Source of the DNA: Cytobacillus oceanisediminis
GTDB lineage: Bacteria; Bacillota; Bacilli; Bacillales; Cytobacillaceae
DNA length: 64,000 bases
Assembly (NCBI RefSeq): GCF_007830235.1
Contig: NZ_VLKI01000005.1
Span: forward strand, 248,001 to 312,000
Reading direction: 5' to 3'
Under the pieces are notes generated by a model. That model was not told the DNA's origin. It worked only from the letters and a program-made list of their open reading frames with translations, and made no database searches. A program made the position numbers and the translations under genes. Shown in pieces: positions 54,691-63,569 of this stretch. Every line of letters starts with the position of its first letter. Position 1 is the first letter of the stretch.

Positions 54691-55425
54691 ATGTCATATG
54701 AACACTATTGCTGTCTAGTTTGTCACAGCACCCCTTGTTGTTGTCCAAAGGGCATTCAAAAACTTCCGGGTTTTCATAGTAGTAAGGGACCTAAAGGAGA
54801 ACGTGGTTTACGTGGAGTACAAGGCCCCCCAGGCCCTCGTGGAGTACAAGGCCCCCCAGGTCCTCGTGGAATTACAGGCCCACGCGGACCCCAAGGGTTA
54901 CCTGGAATTGCGGGCTCTAGCGCAATAATTCCATATGCATCTGGTACTCCTGTTACTCTTACAGGGATATTGGGTGGAACAGTAAACACTGGAGCCCTCA
55001 TTGGTTTTGGAATCAGTGCACCTTCAGTTAATATTAGCTCAGGAACCCTTACTCTTGGAGTGGGTGCTGGTAACATTCCAGATTTCGCATTTGTGGTTCC
55101 GCGTGCAGGAACGGTCACTTCAATATCTGGTTTCTTTAGTGTTACAGCAGGAGCAAATTTAGCTGAAACTGGAACAGTTATAGCACAATTATGGAGGGCA
55201 CCTGCCGGCAGCAACACCTTTACACCAACAGGTGCTGAAGTCGAATTAGCACCATCTTTCGGTCCCGGGTTAGTAGGCGTTGGTGACACAGCATTTAATA
55301 CCGCTGTAACTGCATTGCCTGTAACTGCAGGCCAAAAATTATTAATGGTTTTTTCTTTAGATTCAACTTCCACAGTAGCGGATGTCCTTATAGGGTTTGC
55401 AAGTGCTGGTGTGGCTATAAGTTAA
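54691..55425 (+). CDS. Collagen-like exosporium protein, BclB-type C-terminal domain
   Basis: 244-residue spore-surface protein. The N-terminus is Cys-rich ([30 protein letters not shown]), followed by about thirteen Gly-X-Y triplets (residues 32-72: [19 protein letters not shown]...) and a C-terminal domain ([21 protein letters not shown] ... [20 protein letters not shown] ... [20 protein letters not shown] ... [13 protein letters not shown]) of the BclB C-terminal type that trimerises exosporium hairs. ATG 54691 is chosen because GGAGGTGA lies 4-5 bases before it. Two nearly identical 27-base stretches encode VQGPPGPRG twice, a site for copy-number change. Own terminator. Confidence 0.88.
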   Translation: MSYEHYCCLVCHSTPCCCPKGIQKLPGFHSSKGPKGERGLRGVQGPPGPRGVQGPPGPRGITGPRGPQGLPGIAGSSAIIPYASGTPVTLTGILGGTVNTGALIGFGISAPSVNISSGTLTLGVGAGNIPDFAFVVPRAGTVTSISGFFSVTAGANLAETGTVIAQLWRAPAGSNTFTPTGAEVELAPSFGPGLVGVGDTAFNTAVTALPVTAGQKLLMVFSLDSTSTVADVLIGFASAGVAIS

Positions 55426-55496
55426 CGTAATAGTCCTTTGAAAATTCTTTAAACCTGCAAGTTCTATGTCTTAGGACTGTAACCTTAAAGCAAACT

Positions 55497-55529
55497 AAAA
55501 AGCTCCTCTGATTCGAGAGGAGCTTTTGT
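55497..55529 (+). terminator. Terminator of the collagen-like gene
   Basis: AAAAGCTCCTCT-GATTCG-AGAGGAGCTTTT, perfect 12-bp stem. Confidence 0.88.
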
Positions 55530-55985
55530 AATTTTACTTAACGGATATTGACCGAACGAAGACTTACTAAGTGTTGTGTATCCGCCGTTATTATTATCGT
55601 TTTTTAAATGTATACTCACAAAAAACCTCTAGAGATCTTCTTGTTTAGTCAAAGGATCTTTTATGTTTTCAATAATTCAAAACTCATTCTTAACACTTTT
55701 CACAGTGCCATTCAAAAGGGCAAATCGTCTTTTACTATCGTCTTTATCTATTTATCATCTTCATTGATATTATTTTCCTCATTCTAGATACCTTCTTAAA
55801 AATGGTATCCCACTCCCAGATATTTGGATTCACTTGTATGCCTTTATGGAGATCTGCAGAAAACATTAACTTCCAAAACTTCAACCTAGTAGATGAAATC
55901 AATAGAGCCTGCTAATCTGTTTATGAGCATTTACTAATAAATAATCAAACTTGGTGTATTGGTGACAGGGCTATTTTTATTAGAA
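55530..55985. other. Intergenic region without supported features
   Basis: About 455 bases, AT-rich, with stops in all frames. No repeat from the other families and no clear promoter; possibly decayed coding DNA. Confidence 0.4.
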
Positions 55986-55989
55986 AATA

Positions 55990-56019
55990 AAATCCATCAT
56001 ATTAGGTACTGATGGATTT
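55990..56019 (-). terminator. Terminator overlapping the end of the CxC/CxxC gene
   Basis: On the minus strand AAATCCATCA and TGATGGATTT form a perfect 10-bp stem followed by TATTTT. The left arm is inside the last codons of the gene at 56002. Confidence 0.75.
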
Positions 56020-56187
56020 GCAGTTCGGACAGGTTATAACCTTTTCCGGCTTAAATTTAATTTTTTTCAAATCTTTCTTAGTGAAGGTGGTAAAGGCATT
56101 GTATGTAAATCCGCATACACAGGTGTTTTGATCCTTTACGATGTGCACTAAATTCGACTCCTTGCTTAGTACTGTTGGATAAATCAT
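56002..56187 (-). CDS. Small CxC/CxxC protein of unknown function
   Basis: 61-residue protein with two cysteine pairs, CVCG near residues 23-26 and CPNC near 53-56, a spacing suited to a zinc ribbon. Between them lies a basic segment (FTKKDLKKIKFKPEKVI). AAGGGTG precedes the ATG at 56187. No family recognised. Its terminator overlaps its stop, which supports a real, compact gene. Confidence 0.6.
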   Translation of the reverse strand: MIYPTVLSKESNLVHIVKDQNTCVCGFTYNAFTTFTKKDLKKIKFKPEKVITCPNCKSIST

Positions 56188-56189
56188 TT

Positions 56190-56400
56190 TTCACCCTTCT
56201 TATAGTTGAATTAGGCAAATGGTGACCTAAATGCAGCCCGGCTGCCATGACTTTTGAACGTTTTAGGCCCGTGGCTTTGCGTCTCCCACTTTCGTGGAAT
56301 TTGCCCAGTTGAAATAATATCATAAAATGGATGAAAAAACATACATTGCCGGTATTTGTAATAGAAACACAAAACAGTTTACAATGAGATTTGGTGAAAC
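56190..56400. other. Intergenic region between two small reverse genes
   Basis: About 210 bases. The reading frame through 56404-56078 on the minus strand lacks a ribosome binding site and overlaps the CxC/CxxC gene, so it is not accepted. Nothing else seen. Confidence 0.4.
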
Positions 56401-56402
56401 AC

Positions 56403-56436
56403 AAAAAACCCCGTTCAATGAAGAACGAGGTTTTGT
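56403..56436. terminator. Terminator of the DUF4257-type gene
   Basis: AAAACCCCGTTC-AATGAA-GAACGAGGTTTT; on the minus strand it is followed by a T-rich tail. Confidence 0.78.
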
Positions 56437-56461
56437 CTATATAAAATCTTTCTGCTCATCT

Positions 56462-56746
56462 CTATTCTTTATGCCTGATTTTTAAGAATTCGAGACATGT
56501 CAGCAGTGCATCTCCTCCAAATCCTGCAATAACAGAAAGGAGTACAACCCTTATGGTAGAATCAGGATCTGAAGAAACGACCAAAAAAACAGCCGCCAAA
56601 GCCCCCATGATAACTTCTTCCAAGACCCCCAGATAGATGAATTTCTTTGTCCTCCGAGGTTTTACCATTTTGCCTTCTTTCCGGATATGTCCAACAACAC
56701 CGACCAGCCCACCAATCAACAAAGCGAAGGTAATGTTCAAAAACAT
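56462..56746 (-). CDS. Small membrane protein, DUF4257-like
   Basis: 94 residues with three hydrophobic segments (ITFALLIGGLVGVVGHI, VIMGALAAVFLVVSS, VVLLSVIAGFGGDALLTCL) and a basic loop GKMVKPRRTKKFIYLG between the first two. This pattern recalls the DUF4257 family of Bacillus, a recollection of family features rather than a search. The ATG at 56746 has AGGAG about 12 bases upstream, a long spacing. Function unknown. Confidence 0.65.
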   Translation of the reverse strand: MFLNITFALLIGGLVGVVGHIRKEGKMVKPRRTKKFIYLGVLEEVIMGALAAVFLVVSSDPDSTIRVVLLSVIAGFGGDALLTCLEFLKIRHKE

Positions 56747-56982
56747 TTGTTCTTCACACTCCTAAAGTCGAGATTTTGGACAAGCGACCTTAGGTTGATT
56801 CTCGGTGTATTACCATTATATAGGAATCTGGTATAAATTAGTATGCATAAAAATACCGAATTTTCTGAATAGTAAAATAGTTAAACATTACTGTAACTTC
56901 CTTCCAAATGAGAAGTAACTGTTACTATCGTATGATTTTATTCATAGCACCAGGTAATAAGAACTGTTCTTCTATGGGGTTC

Positions 56983-57147
56983 TGATCTAATTTCCGCTCC
57001 AGGCACTCAGCGAACGCGGGCGGTCCGGGAGCCTCCCGCAGGACCTTGAACCAGCTTCCTTGAATATACCCCGCACGAAGGAAATGCGAATGCATTTTCG
57101 AGCATCTCGTGCCTTCCACTCCTTTCAAAAGGGTGCTAAAATCAACG
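56983..57147 (-). repeat. Dispersed repeat family B, copy 5 (shortened)
   Basis: Inverted orientation: TTTCCGCTCCAGGCACTCAGCGAACGCGGGCGGTCCGGGAG, then CCCGCAGGACCTTGAACCAGC, ending AAAATCAAC. The GC-rich middle (GCCGAGG.../GACCCCGC...) seen in the other copies is deleted. Confidence 0.75.
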
Positions 57148-57177
57148 ACAAGCTTTAACACAGCATTTTTAAAATGG

Positions 57178-57212
57178 CAAAAAAAGCAAACATAGGATGC
57201 TTGCTTTTTGAA
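57178..57212 (-). terminator. Terminator of lexA
   Basis: On the minus strand AAAAAGCAA-N11-TTGCTTTTT, 9-bp stem whose right side is itself the T-run. Confidence 0.7.
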
Positions 57213-57218
57213 AGTCTA

Positions 57219-57842
57219 TTAATGGATATGGCGATATACACCAATTACCTTGCCCAGGATGGATACATTGCGAAGGATAATAGGTTCCATCGTAGAATTT
57301 TCAGGCTGGAGGCGTACATAATCTTTCTCTTTGAAAAATCGTTTAACTGTCGCTTCGTCTTCTTCAGTCATGGCAACAACTATATCTCCGTTATTAGCTG
57401 TGCTTTGCTGCTTAACGATCACATAGTCACCATCAAGAATGCCTGCCTCAATCATACTTTCTCCCATAATTTCAAGCATGAATACATGTTCGTCAGCTGG
57501 AGCCAGCCTTTCTGGAAGAGGGAAGTATTCCTCCACATTTTCAATCGCGGTAATCGGCTGGCCGGCAGTAACTTTACCAACGATCGGCACGTTTACTGCG
57601 CTAACCTTTGGAATGTGCGAAGACTCGTCCAAATCCAAAATCTCAATGGCGCGCGGCTTAGTAGGGTCCCTGCGGATTAAACCTTTGCTTTCGAGCCTTG
57701 CGAGATGGCCGTGGACAGTGGAGCTGGAAGCAAGTCCAACTGCTTCTCCAATCTCTCTAACCGAAGGCGGATAGCCTCTCAGTTTTACTTCTTCTTTAAT
57801 AAATTCCAATATATCTTGCTGCCTTTTTGATAATTTCACCAT
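57219..57842 (-). CDS. lexA: SOS repressor LexA
   Basis: 207-residue SOS repressor (DinR). Winged HTH in residues 1-65 ([48 protein letters not shown]). Self-cleavage site Ala93-Gly94 in VTAGQP, catalytic Ser129 in GESM and Lys167 in ATVKRF. ATG 57842 has GAGGTG upstream and gives the family length; the longer frame to 57938 runs through the promoter and operators and is rejected. Divergent from yneA, sharing three LexA boxes; therefore autoregulated. Confidence 0.97.
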   Translation of the reverse strand: MVKLSKRQQDILEFIKEEVKLRGYPPSVREIGEAVGLASSSTVHGHLARLESKGLIRRDPTKPRAIEILDLDESSHIPKVSAVNVPIVGKVTAGQPITAIENVEEYFPLPERLAPADEHVFMLEIMGESMIEAGILDGDYVIVKQQSTANNGDIVVAMTEEDEATVKRFFKEKDYVRLQPENSTMEPIILRNVSILGKVIGVYRHIH

Positions 57843-57876
57843 CTTAAACGCACCTCGTATGATTTTCTTTGCCTTC

Positions 57877-57905
57877 ATTATAGCATCAATTACCAGCTGA
57901 TACAA
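57877..57905 (-). promoter_or_regulatory. lexA promoter
   Basis: On the minus strand TTGTAT (57905-57900), 17-bp spacer, TATAAT (57882-57877). The first LexA box overlaps the -35. Confidence 0.75.
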
Positions 57906-57916
57906 ACATAAGTTCG
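57903..57916. promoter_or_regulatory. LexA box 1 (lexA side)
   Basis: CAAACATAAGTTCG; reverse complement CGAACTTATGTTTG fits the Bacillus LexA consensus CGAACRNRYGTTYC closely. Overlaps the lexA -35. Confidence 0.85.
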
Positions 57917-57924
57917 AATTTTCG

Positions 57925-57954
57925 TTGACATAAAACAAACGTTCGGTCTATAAT
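57925..57954 (+). promoter_or_regulatory. yneA promoter
   Basis: TTGACA (57925-57930), 18-bp spacer, TATAAT (57949-57954), both perfect hexamers; LexA box 2 lies between them. Confidence 0.85.
57932..57945. promoter_or_regulatory. LexA box 2 (in the yneA promoter spacer)
   Basis: AAAACAAACGTTCG; reverse complement CGAACGTTTGTTTT. Placed to block RNA polymerase at yneA. Confidence 0.8.
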
Positions 57955-57968
57955 AAAAATATCAAATG

Positions 57969-57982
57969 CGAACATACATTCT
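57969..57982. promoter_or_regulatory. LexA box 3 (yneA leader)
   Basis: CGAACATACATTCT, one arm perfect and the other with a G-to-A change in GTT; about 15 bases after the -10. Confidence 0.65.
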
Positions 57983-57999
57983 AACAGAGGTGTTAAATA

Positions 58000-58332
58000 A
58001 TGATGAAGAAATTGTGGGATTCTTATTCTTATGCTATTATTCTATTCGTTTTAAGCTTGGCAGCATCTTTAATATTAGTTTTGCAAATGGAAACACCGGA
58101 TAGCGAGAAGTTTGTAAAAGTCACTATATCAGAGGGTGACTCCCTTTGGGAAATCGCTGAAGATTTCTCAGCTGAACATTCACTTTCAGCCGATGAATTT
58201 ATCAACTGGGTAGAACAAAACAATGGAATAGCTGGAGGAAGAATTTTTCCTGGTGATGAAATTGTTATCCCTGTTAAAGCTGCTGAAGGTCAGCCATATA
58301 CCGAGCTTGCTAGTTCTGAACTGAATGAATAG
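58000..58332 (+). CDS. yneA: Cell division suppressor YneA
   Basis: SOS-induced inhibitor of division, 110 residues. N-terminal transmembrane helix (YSYAIILFVLSLAASLILVLQ), then an extracellular LysM domain (KVTISEGDSLWEIAEDFSAEHSLSADEFINWVEQNNGIAGGRIFPGDEIVIP). ATG 58000 or 58003 after AGAGGTG. Expression is set by the LexA boxes and perfect -35/-10. In B. subtilis the protein delays septum completion until damage is repaired. First gene of yneA-yneB-ynzC. Confidence 0.93.
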   Translation: MMKKLWDSYSYAIILFVLSLAASLILVLQMETPDSEKFVKVTISEGDSLWEIAEDFSAEHSLSADEFINWVEQNNGIAGGRIFPGDEIVIPVKAAEGQPYTELASSELNE

Positions 58333-58338
58333 TTATAA

Positions 58339-58993
<655 letters not shown>

Positions 58994-58995
<2 letters not shown>

Positions 58996-59026
58996 AGCAC
59001 TTTTCTTGTCAAAAGTGCTCTTTTTT
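58994..59026 (+). terminator. Terminator of yneAB
   Basis: AGAGCACTTTT-CTTGTC-AAAAGTGCTCT, perfect 11-bp stem, then T-run. Confidence 0.9.
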
Positions 59027-59136
59027 AGTATGATGGCATTTGAGTTTCAGTATTTTTAAAAGGTGAGACTTATAGCGTAACCAAACATTCGATTAGATTA
59101 TCCAAAGGTAAACTTTTGATATAAAGGAGCTTAAGT

Positions 59137-59370
59137 ATGCTGCCAAAAGAAAAACTTGCTCGAATCAACGCACTGGCAAAGAAGGCGAAAGAATCCCGTT
59201 TAACTGAAGAAGAGGCAAAGGAACAATCATCACTCCGCCGGGAATATTTGGAGACGTTCCGCTCTTCGATGCTGAACACGTTAAAAGGTGTGACGATCGT
59301 TGACCCTAAGGGCAATGACGTAACCCCTAAAAAACTGAAAGATCTTCAAGATAAAAACCGCCTTCATTAA
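59137..59370 (+). CDS. ynzC: DUF896 protein YnzC
   Basis: 77-residue, very charged helical protein (LPKEKLARINALAKKAKESRLTEEEAKEQSSLRREYLETFRSSMLNTLKGVTIVDPKGNDVTP), a helical hairpin of the DUF896 family. Belongs to the SOS operon in B. subtilis, but here a strong terminator separates it from yneB, so it may have its own promoter. Function unknown. ATG 59137 with AAAGGAG upstream. Confidence 0.9.
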   Translation: MLPKEKLARINALAKKAKESRLTEEEAKEQSSLRREYLETFRSSMLNTLKGVTIVDPKGNDVTPKKLKDLQDKNRLH

Positions 59371-59530
59371 TATCATAAATTGCAAGGGATACACATTCAG
59401 TTGTATTCCTTCTTTTAATAGAAAGCAGAGATTTCCACCTTGGCATAGTTTGCCGGCTATCTCCGCTTTTCTTTACATATGCCGGGTCTTTTTGTGTCAA
59501 AATAGTAACAAACCGGCTTTTTATCGCTGT

Positions 59531-59676
59531 CTTACGGGCAGTAAGACCCCCACTTCAAGACTCAGAGTAATCGAAGGAGGATAAGTGGAAGTCAAACTGC
59601 CCGTAAAGGCCCGATTGGTTCAACTAACAATCAGTGGGGGATAAAGAACCCCCCACTGATTAAAGTTTCACTTTAT
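59531..59676 (+). repeat. Dispersed structured repeat family C, copy 3 (short form)
   Basis: ACGGGCAGTAAGACCCCCACTTC ... GGATAAGTGGAAGTCAAACTGCCCGTAAA, then TCAACTAACAATCAGTGGGGGAT...CCCCCCACTGATT and GTTTCACTTTA. The ends match copies 1 and 2, but the internal GCCCGCA hairpin and the ACGTTGCC module are absent. Confidence 0.72.
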
Positions 59677-59764
59677 GTCTTTTTCCTGACCCTATTGGTT
59701 GTGAAAAAAACAGACACCCGATAATATAAAAAGAGTAAGAATTACTCTCGAAAGGATGTATTGA

Positions 59765-61771
59765 ATGTTTAATCAAACAGATGAACTATCCATCAGTTCC
59801 ATTCGTACTTTATCAATCGACGCCATTGAAAAGGCGAATTCCGGCCATCCAGGCATGCCAATGGGAGCCGCGCCAATGGCTTATACACTTTGGACACGCT
59901 TCATGAACCACAATCCTAATAACCCAGAATGGTTCAACCGTGACCGTTTCGTCCTTTCAGCGGGACATGGCTCCATGTTATTGTATAGCCTCTTACATTT
60001 ATCAGGCTATGATGTATCAATGGAAGATATTAAGCAGTTCAGACAATGGGGAAGCAAGACTCCTGGCCACCCGGAATTCGGGCACACTCCTGGTGTTGAT
60101 GCAACAACTGGCCCATTAGGGCAGGGAATTGCAATGGCTGTTGGTATGGCAATGGCTGAACGCCACCTGGCTGCAACTTACAATAAGGACAATTTCAATT
60201 TGGTTGACCACTATACATATAGCATTTGCGGAGATGGAGACCTTATGGAAGGTGTTTCTGCGGAAGCTGCTTCACTTGCAGGCCACTTAAAGCTTGGAAG
60301 ACTAGTTGTTCTTTATGATTCAAATGACATTTCACTTGATGGGGATTTGGATAAATCCTTCTCTGAAAGTGTAGAACAGCGCTTCAAATCTTATGGCTGG
60401 CAGTACATCCGGGTTGAAGACGGCAATGACCTTCACGAAATCGCTAAAGCGATCGAGGAAGCGAAACAAGACGAAAACCGTCCAACTATGATCGAAGTTA
60501 AAACTGTAATCGGCTACGGTTCACCAAACAAATCAGGTAAATCTGATGTACACGGAGCTCCGCTTGGTGCTGATGAACTTAAATTGACTAAAGAAGCTTA
60601 CAAGTGGACTTTTGAAGAAGACTTCCATGTACCTGAAGAAGTATATGATCACTTCAAACAGCAAGTAGCTGAAAATGGTTCTAAAAAGCAGCAGGAATGG
60701 GAAGATCTTTTTGCTCAGTACAAAGAAAAATATCCTGAACTCGGCCAGCAGCTTGAGCAAGCAATTAACGGCGAGCTTACTGAAGGCTGGGATAAAGACA
60801 TTCCTGTTTATGAAGAAGGAAAGAGCCTTGCAAGCCGCGCTTCCTCAGGGGAAGTATTAAATGCAATCGCACAAAACCTTCCTTCATTCTTTGGTGGATC
60901 TGCGGACCTTGCAGGATCCAACAAAACAATGATCAAAGGCACAGGCGACTTTACTCCGGAATCATTTGAAGGCCGCAATATCTGGTTCGGTGTCCGTGAA
61001 TTTGCTATGGGTGCTGCATTAAATGGTATGGCGCTTCATGGCGGATTAAAAGTATTCGGAGGAACTTTCTTCGTATTCTCTGATTACCTTCGTCCGGCCA
61101 TACGTTTGGCTGCACTTATGAATCTTCCTGTCACGTATGTATTTACACATGACAGTATTGCGGTTGGTGAAGACGGCCCTACACATGAGCCTGTTGAACA
61201 GCTTGCTGCATTGCGCGCAATGCCAAACCTTTCTGTAGTCCGCCCTGCTGATGGAAACGAAACAGCAGCTGCTTGGAAAACAGCAATCGAATCAACAAAC
61301 AAGCCAACTGCTTTAGTATTGACTCGCCAAAACCTTCCTACATTAAAAGGAACAGATTCAGCGGCATACGAAGGCGTTAAGAAAGGTGCTTATGTTGTTT
61401 CACCGGCTTCAAATGATAAAGCAGATGTACTACTGCTTGCTGCTGGATCAGAAGTTAGCCTTGCTGTTGAAGCACAAAAGGCGCTTGAAGGTGAAGGAAT
61501 CCATGCATCTGTTGTCAGCATGCCTGCTTGGGACCGCTTCGAAGCTCAATCCAAAGAGTACAAAGAAAGCGTCATTCCAAAGGCTGTGAAGAAGAGACTT
61601 GCCATCGAAATGGGATCTTCTCTTGGCTGGCACCGCTACGCTGGAGACGAAGGCGATGTTCTTGCCATCGATACATTCGGCGCATCTGCACCAGGCGAAA
61701 AGATCATGGAAGAATACGGCTTCACAGTAGATAACGTAGTTGCACGCGTAAAAGCATTGCTACAAGGATAA
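59765..61771 (+). CDS. tkt: Transketolase
   Basis: 668-residue TPP enzyme of the pentose phosphate pathway. TPP/Mg motif [33 protein letters not shown]-terminal [22 protein letters not shown] with the active-site His, and pyrimidine-domain [39 protein letters not shown] and [19 protein letters not shown] 59765 with AAAGGATG. Same place as B. subtilis tkt after ynzC. Terminator follows. Confidence 0.97.
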   Translation: MFNQTDELSISSIRTLSIDAIEKANSGHPGMPMGAAPMAYTLWTRFMNHNPNNPEWFNRDRFVLSAGHGSMLLYSLLHLSGYDVSMEDIKQFRQWGSKTPGHPEFGHTPGVDATTGPLGQGIAMAVGMAMAERHLAATYNKDNFNLVDHYTYSICGDGDLMEGVSAEAASLAGHLKLGRLVVLYDSNDISLDGDLDKSFSESVEQRFKSYGWQYIRVEDGNDLHEIAKAIEEAKQDENRPTMIEVKTVIGYGSPNKSGKSDVHGAPLGADELKLTKEAYKWTFEEDFHVPEEVYDHFKQQVAENGSKKQQEWEDLFAQYKEKYPELGQQLEQAINGELTEGWDKDIPVYEEGKSLASRASSGEVLNAIAQNLPSFFGGSADLAGSNKTMIKGTGDFTPESFEGRNIWFGVREFAMGAALNGMALHGGLKVFGGTFFVFSDYLRPAIRLAALMNLPVTYVFTHDSIAVGEDGPTHEPVEQLAALRAMPNLSVVRPADGNETAAAWKTAIESTNKPTALVLTRQNLPTLKGTDSAAYEGVKKGAYVVSPASNDKADVLLLAAGSEVSLAVEAQKALEGEGIHASVVSMPAWDRFEAQSKEYKESVIPKAVKKRLAIEMGSSLGWHRYAGDEGDVLAIDTFGASAPGEKIMEEYGFTVDNVVARVKALLQG

Positions 61772-61785
61772 CAAAATGACTTTAG

Positions 61786-61816
61786 AGGAAGAGCTGAGAG
61801 GCTCTTCCTTTTTTTG
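61786..61816 (+). terminator. Terminator of tkt
   Basis: AGGAAGAGC-TGAGAG-GCTCTTCCT, perfect 9-bp stem, seven T. Confidence 0.9.
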
Positions 61817-61909
61817 TTTTGGAAAGGGTGGGACGGCGAAGATGATTGGTGGATGGCAGCAAGTGTTTCAGCAAGGAATTGGCAAAAGTCAGAGAAGATC
61901 GTCGTAATG

Positions 61910-62318
61910 GATGGCGAACAATAGAGTGGGGAAAGTCGTCATAGAGGGTTTATGTTGACCTTATTGGATAAAAGAAAGGAAAAAACGGCGTCATAGAGGG
62001 TTTATGCAGACCTTATTGGATAGAAAAAAGGGAAAAACGACGTCATAGACCGTTCATGTCGACCTTATTGGATAGAAGAAAGGGAAAAACGACGTCATAG
62101 AGCATCCATGTCGACCTTATTGGATAGAAGAAAGGAAAAAACGTTGTCATAGAGGGTTTATGCAGACCTTATAGGATAGAAAAAAGGAAAAACGTCGTTA
62201 TAGAGGGTTTATGTTGACCTTATTGGATAGAAGAAAGGAAAAAACGGCGTCATGAAGCGTTCATGTCGACTTTATTAGGTAGAAGATATGCAAAAACGTC
62301 TTCATGAAGAGTTTTTGA
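61910..62318 (+). repeat. Tandem array, 52-bp unit, about eight copies
   Basis: Unit G-N-CGTCATAGAGGGTTTATG followed by GACCTTATTGGATAGAAGAA and AGGAAAAAAC. Seven consecutive units of 51-52 bp start near 61929, 61989, 62041, 62093, 62145, 62195 and 62248 (first by eye), with a decayed eighth. Variation is concentrated in the GAGGGTTTATGTT part (AGAGGG, AGACCG, AGAGCA, GAAGCG) while CCTTATTGGATAGAA is constant. No open frame spans it. Confidence 0.85.
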
Positions 62319-62369
62319 CGGCCCAGAATGTGAATATGAATATGATAGAGTGGATTGTCGTCTTAGTAA

Positions 62370-62618
62370 TTAAAAAGACCATTTTAGGATGTGAAAGAAT
62401 GATTGCTTTTTCTGCATAAGGCCGAGCAGCATTTTAAATAATAGAAAGTACACATCAAATAATACCCCAAATACAGGATTTCCTGCCATTAAAACAGGGA
62501 AAAAGCTAATATAAAAGTAAATTTTCATGCACTCAATAAAGAAGTCGAAATAGCAGTAAAAAATGTTAATCTCCCACCAAGAATCCTCATAATGATCCGA
62601 TTTCCACGCATTCGACAA
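62370..62618 (-). CDS. Doubtful small membrane protein opposite sirA
   Basis: 82-codon frame with TTG start at 62618 and hydrophobic, aromatic sequence (EINIFYCYFDFFIECMKIYFYISFFPVLMAGNPVFGVLFDVYFLLFKMLLG). It reads like a small membrane protein, but no ribosome binding site precedes it, and its start codon lies inside the Spo0A box of the sirA promoter. Listed because nothing else explains 62.37-62.6 kb; it may be spurious or a remnant. Confidence 0.3.
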   Translation of the reverse strand: MSNAWKSDHYEDSWWEINIFYCYFDFFIECMKIYFYISFFPVLMAGNPVFGVLFDVYFLLFKMLLGLMQKKQSFFHILKWSF

Positions 62619-62619
62619 A
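62611..62619 (-). promoter_or_regulatory. Spo0A box upstream of sirA
   Basis: TTCGACAAA, reverse complement TTTGTCGAA, a perfect Spo0A box, 14 bases upstream of the sirA -35. sirA is Spo0A-activated in B. subtilis, so the position is functionally sensible. Confidence 0.7.
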
Positions 62620-62633
62620 ATTAGTGAAAGTTT

Positions 62634-62662
62634 TTGACATCTTCAGACAGATTCCTTATTTT
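62634..62662 (+). promoter_or_regulatory. sirA promoter
   Basis: TTGACA (62634-62639), 17-bp spacer, TATTTT (62657-62662), about 50 bases before the sirA start. Confidence 0.6.
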
Positions 62663-62711
62663 TGTTTCCTTATAATTGAAAGAAATGGATAGTCCCGGAA
62701 GGAGGGGCCGA

Positions 62712-63149
62712 ATGAGAGCTTATCAACTGTATTTAATAGAAGATGAATTTGCGTCCCATTATTTTGGAAGAGAGCGTATGTTTTTTCAGTTGTTTGAGGA
62801 GTTTGAGCATTCGTCCGGTGAAATGAAGTCTATTCTTTCGAAACAGATCGATTTTGTCACAAAAACAATCCCGGGGTTACGGTTACATCAATATATTCAC
62901 CAGCAGCTTCAAAGGAAAAAGGACTTTTTCATAAAAAAAAGTGCATACTATATAGAAATGAATAAAAAAAGCAAGGCGAAGCTTGAAGTGTTTGATCGGT
63001 GTCTGGTTTTAGAAGCGGCAGGCAGCTATGAGGCTGAGACGGTATTTTTCGAGGTGCTGCGAAAAAGCGAGTCTTCCTTCCTGGCTGTTGATCTTCAGCA
63101 TCACCGCTACGGGTGGCTAAAACCGATAAAAGAAAGAAAATTCGTCTAA
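62712..63149 (+). CDS. sirA: Sporulation inhibitor of replication SirA
   Basis: 145-residue protein (B. subtilis YneE) that binds DnaA and blocks new replication rounds on entry to sporulation. Conserved start RAYQLYLIEDEFASHYFGRERMFFQLFEEF and end ETVFFEVLRKSESSFLAVDLQHHRYGWLKPIKERKFV. ATG 62712 is chosen with AAGGAGGGG 4-5 bases upstream; an earlier in-frame TTG at 62676 precedes the site. Preceded by a Spo0A box and SigA-like promoter. Confidence 0.92.
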   Translation: MRAYQLYLIEDEFASHYFGRERMFFQLFEEFEHSSGEMKSILSKQIDFVTKTIPGLRLHQYIHQQLQRKKDFFIKKSAYYIEMNKKSKAKLEVFDRCLVLEAAGSYEAETVFFEVLRKSESSFLAVDLQHHRYGWLKPIKERKFV

Positions 63150-63235
63150 AATAAGAGAAAAAATGAAGCAAATATTGTATAATAACCTTTGGTCTAGTAC
63201 ACTGTATGATAGACAACATGAAGGAGGAAGTATTT

Positions 63236-63451
63236 ATGTGGATGTATATTCTAGTCGGTATACTGGCGCTTCTTGCTGGTGTAGCACTAGGATTTTTCAT
63301 TGCTCGAAAATACATGATGAGCTACCTAGAGAAAAATCCGCCAATTAACGAACAAATGCTTAAAATGATGATGATGCAAATGGGCATGAAGCCATCACAA
63401 AAGAAGATCAACCAAATGATGAATGCCATGAACAAGCAGACTGGCAAGTAA
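63236..63451 (+). CDS. yneF: UPF0154 membrane protein YneF
   Basis: 71-residue protein with one N-terminal transmembrane helix ([26 protein letters not shown]) and a Met-rich cytoplasmic helical tail ([42 protein letters not shown]), nearly invariant in Bacillaceae. ATG 63236 with AAGGAGG 8 bases upstream. Function unknown. Follows sirA as in B. subtilis. Confidence 0.94.
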   Translation: MWMYILVGILALLAGVALGFFIARKYMMSYLEKNPPINEQMLKMMMMQMGMKPSQKKINQMMNAMNKQTGK

Positions 63452-63520
63452 TCAGGGACAAACAATATGATATGTAAGGGTTTCTCTGTAATTGCTTTAA
63501 CCCTCATCATTTAACAATTA

Positions 63521-63566
63521 GCCACTTTTTTTCTGTTGAAATTTAGCAGAGAAGAGTGGTTTTTTG
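63521..63566 (+). terminator. Probable terminator beyond yneF
   Basis: GCCACT...AGTGGT outer stem with an inner CTG/CAG pairing and TTTTTT tail; imperfect. Confidence 0.45.
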
Positions 63567-63569
63567 TGT

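Noticed and set aside
54774-55373. 199-codon reverse ORF opposite the collagen-like gene
   Set aside because: The Pro-rich text is the complement of Gly-X-Y codons; no ribosome binding site and a weaker case than the forward gene.
56078-56404. 108-codon reverse ORF
   Set aside because: Overlaps the better-supported 61-residue gene, has no ribosome binding site and a composition unlike a real protein.
57843-57938. N-terminally extended LexA start
   Set aside because: The extension crosses the -10, -35 and a LexA box; ATG 57842 has a ribosome binding site and gives the family length.
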